The notes beneath the pieces were generated by a model that was not told the DNA's origin, did no database searches, and was given only the letters and a program-made list of their open reading frames with translations. From Stenotrophomonas maltophilia (GTDB taxonomy: Bacteria; Pseudomonadota; Gammaproteobacteria; Xanthomonadales; Xanthomonadaceae), in NCBI GenBank assembly GCA_002364755.1, contig DEZI01000025.1, positions 24,144 through 88,143 of the forward strand: a DNA stretch of 64,000 nt, written 5' to 3'. Shown here piece by piece: positions 62,645-64,000 of this stretch (the first letter of the stretch is position 1; the number at the start of each line of letters is the position of its first letter). A program made the translations under genes and the position numbers.

Positions 62645-63286
62645 ATGCACCCGATCCTCACCGCCTTCGCCACCTCCCCCGACCGTGGCCAGGGCCTGGC
62701 CCGCGACATGCGCGTGCGCTGGGCTCTGGAAGAGCTGGGCGTTGCGTACGACGTTCATCTGCTGACCTTCGCCGAGATGAAGGAACCCGCGCATCGTGCG
62801 CGCCACCCGTTTGGGCAGATTCCCGCCTGGCAGGACGGCGATCTGCAGCTGTTTGAATCCGGCGCGGTCATCCTGCACCTGGCCGAACGGCATCCGGGCC
62901 TGCTGCCTGCAGATGCGGACGGCCGCATGCGCGCGATCGTGTGGATGTTCGCCGCACTGAACACGGTGGAGCCGCCGATTGTCGAGCGTTCGATGGCCTG
63001 GGTGCTTGAGCGCGAACAATGCTGGTACGCGCAGCGGCTGGTGATACTGGATGAGCGCGTGCGGCGGCGGCTGCAGGAGCTGTCGACGCGGCTGGGCGAC
63101 GGCCCCTGGCTGGACGACACGTTCAGTGCCGGCGACCTGCTGATGGTGTCGGTGCTGCTGCGCTTGAAGAGCAGCGGCATCGTCGATGAATTTCCGTTGC
63201 TGCCGGCCTACGTGGCGCGCGCGACGGCGCGGCCGGCCTACCAGCGCGCGTTTGCCGCGCAGCTGGCGGTGTTCCAGAACGCCTGA
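62645..63286 (+). CDS. Glutathione S-transferase family protein
   Basis: 213-aa GST. The N-terminal thioredoxin-like domain runs from ALEELGVAYDVHLLTF to HPFGQIPAWQDGDLQLFESGAVILHLAERH, with the glutathione-binding cis-Pro and Glu-Ser. The C-terminal helical domain has DDTFSAGDLLMVSVLLRL, the N-capping-box region. Detoxification or thiol transfer in the cytoplasm is inferred. AGGAG lies upstream of ATG 62645. Confidence 0.9.
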   Translation: MHPILTAFATSPDRGQGLARDMRVRWALEELGVAYDVHLLTFAEMKEPAHRARHPFGQIPAWQDGDLQLFESGAVILHLAERHPGLLPADADGRMRAIVWMFAALNTVEPPIVERSMAWVLEREQCWYAQRLVILDERVRRRLQELSTRLGDGPWLDDTFSAGDLLMVSVLLRLKSSGIVDEFPLLPAYVARATARPAYQRAFAAQLAVFQNA

Positions 63287-63307
63287 TTCCCTGCCGATCC
63301 GCCCGCC

Positions 63308-64000
63308 TCAGCGCAGCGGATCGGCCGCCACGCCCTCATGGGTGATCTTCACCGGCAGGATGTGGCCCTGCGCATCGAACTCCATGCGCTCGATGGCGGT
63401 TTCGCGGTGGTCGCGGGCGGTGTCACCGTGCGGGCGACGGTGGTAGACGATGTACCAGCGGTCGGTACCCGGCACCTGGATCACCGAGTTGTGGCCGGCA
63501 CTGGTGGCGATGGCCTCGTCCTGCTGCAGCACCGTGCCGACGCGCTTGAACGGGCCGGTGGGTGCATCGGCAATGGCGTAGGCCACCGTGTAATCCGGGC
63601 CACCCCAGCCGCCCTCGGACCACATGAAGTAATAGTGCCCACCGCGCTTGAACATCAGCGGGCCTTCCACATACTCCGGGGCCGGCGTGATTTCCTTGAA
63701 CATCGAGCCATCGGCCAGCGGCAGCACGCCGGTGAAATCATCCTTCAGCCGCACCATGTTCGCGTGTTTCCAGCCGCCGTAGATCATGTACCAGGCGCCG
63801 TCGTCGTCCTTGAACACGAACTGGTCGATGGGCTGCGCGCCATTATGGAAAGCACCGACCAGCGGCTTGCCCAGCAAATCCTTGTACGGGCCTTCCGGAC
63901 GATCGGCCACGGCCACGCCGATGCCACCCAGCTCGCCATCGGTCTTGATGTCGTTGGCGGCAAAGAAGAAGTAGTACCTGCCCTTGCTTTCCACTACAGA
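63308..64000 (-). CDS. Glycoside hydrolase family 43 protein, 5' end cut off by the window
   Basis: About 230 residues of a GH43 five-bladed propeller; the N-terminus lies beyond base 64000. Visible features are SKGRYYFFFAANDI, the QPIDQFVFKDDDGAWYMIYGG blade with the conserved Asp, the catalytic-acid region APEYVEGPLMFKRGGHYYFMWSEGG, and the SAGHNSVIQVPGTDRWYIVYH blade with the His that supports the active site. Likely an arabinofuranosidase/xylosidase or arabinanase acting on plant cell walls; export cannot be judged without the N-terminus. Convergent with the GST gene. Confidence 0.88.
   Translation of the reverse strand, partial: SVVESKGRYYFFFAANDIKTDGELGGIGVAVADRPEGPYKDLLGKPLVGAFHNGAQPIDQFVFKDDDGAWYMIYGGWKHANMVRLKDDFTGVLPLADGSMFKEITPAPEYVEGPLMFKRGGHYYFMWSEGGWGGPDYTVAYAIADAPTGPFKRVGTVLQQDEAIATSAGHNSVIQVPGTDRWYIVYHRRPHGDTARDHRETAIERMEFDAQGHILPVKITHEGVAADPLR

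Overview
The window looks like chromosome of a Stenotrophomonas, most likely the S. maltophilia complex (Xanthomonadaceae). The evidence is very high GC with strong GC3 bias, an xanthomonad-style TonB-dependent receptor, conserved blocks such as algZ-algR-hemC and aceF-lpd, and more than a dozen short palindromes ending in GTAG. Those match the SMAG repeats described in S. maltophilia. No tRNA, rRNA, prophage, transposase or CRISPR array was seen. It is ordinary core genome with a few accessory islands.

Layout. 0-9.5 kb holds small metabolic genes: an alcohol/aldehyde dehydrogenase pair, DUF1415 plus an SDR, oligopeptidase A, a cysteine-synthase-fold PLP enzyme, gloA and a VOC protein. 9.5-19.6 kb holds a CBS protein, a TonB receptor-pectinesterase pair, a YddG-like exporter, an exported protein with the domain order of plant glucan/phosphoglucan water dikinases, a DUF2846 lipoprotein and a hairpin-rich non-coding leader. 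19.6-30.6 kb is glmS and glmU separated by a seven-kilobase cassette. The cassette encodes an adaptor, an ATPase, two MacB-type permeases, a sigma-54 response regulator and a histidine kinase, and it is headed by a GG-N10-GC promoter with GTGTCCG/CGGACAC operators. 31.2-38.4 kb is the complete minus-strand atpIBEFHAGDC operon with its promoter and terminator. 38.8-44.9 kb has two outer-membrane barrels flanking aceF-lpd (PDH E2 and lipoyl-E3) and a hypoxanthine-DNA glycosylase-like gene. 45-50 kb has glpK, metQ, a WYL regulator, a lipoprotein and a DUF481 barrel. 50-54 kb is hemC, then a 378-bp structured non-coding cassette, then algR, algZ and a carboxylesterase. 54-64 kb has opgH, a Fur-like box, a 55-aa ORF, a DUF2628 protein, a large chemoreceptor, an epimerase, KGG and DUF2383 stress-type proteins, a GST and a truncated GH43 glycosidase running off the right end.

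The genes describe an aerobic, plant- or soil-associated bacterium: oxidative phosphorylation (atp), pyruvate oxidation (aceF, lpd), envelope precursors (glmS, glmU, opgH), pectin and hemicellulose attack (pectinesterase with receptor, GH43), detoxification (gloA, VOC, GST, ADH/ALDH) and surface/motility regulation (algZR, chemoreceptor).

The least ordinary parts are: (1) the self-contained sigma-54 two-component ABC exporter cassette between glmU and glmS; (2) a family of long palindromes with a conserved core and divergent arms (two facing copies at 51.1-51.5 kb, a partial one at bases 1-85); (3) the exported dikinase-like protein; and (4) the chain of hairpins at 18.9-19.13 kb. Gene starts were moved from the longest reading frame whenever a ribosome-binding site or family alignment favoured an internal codon.
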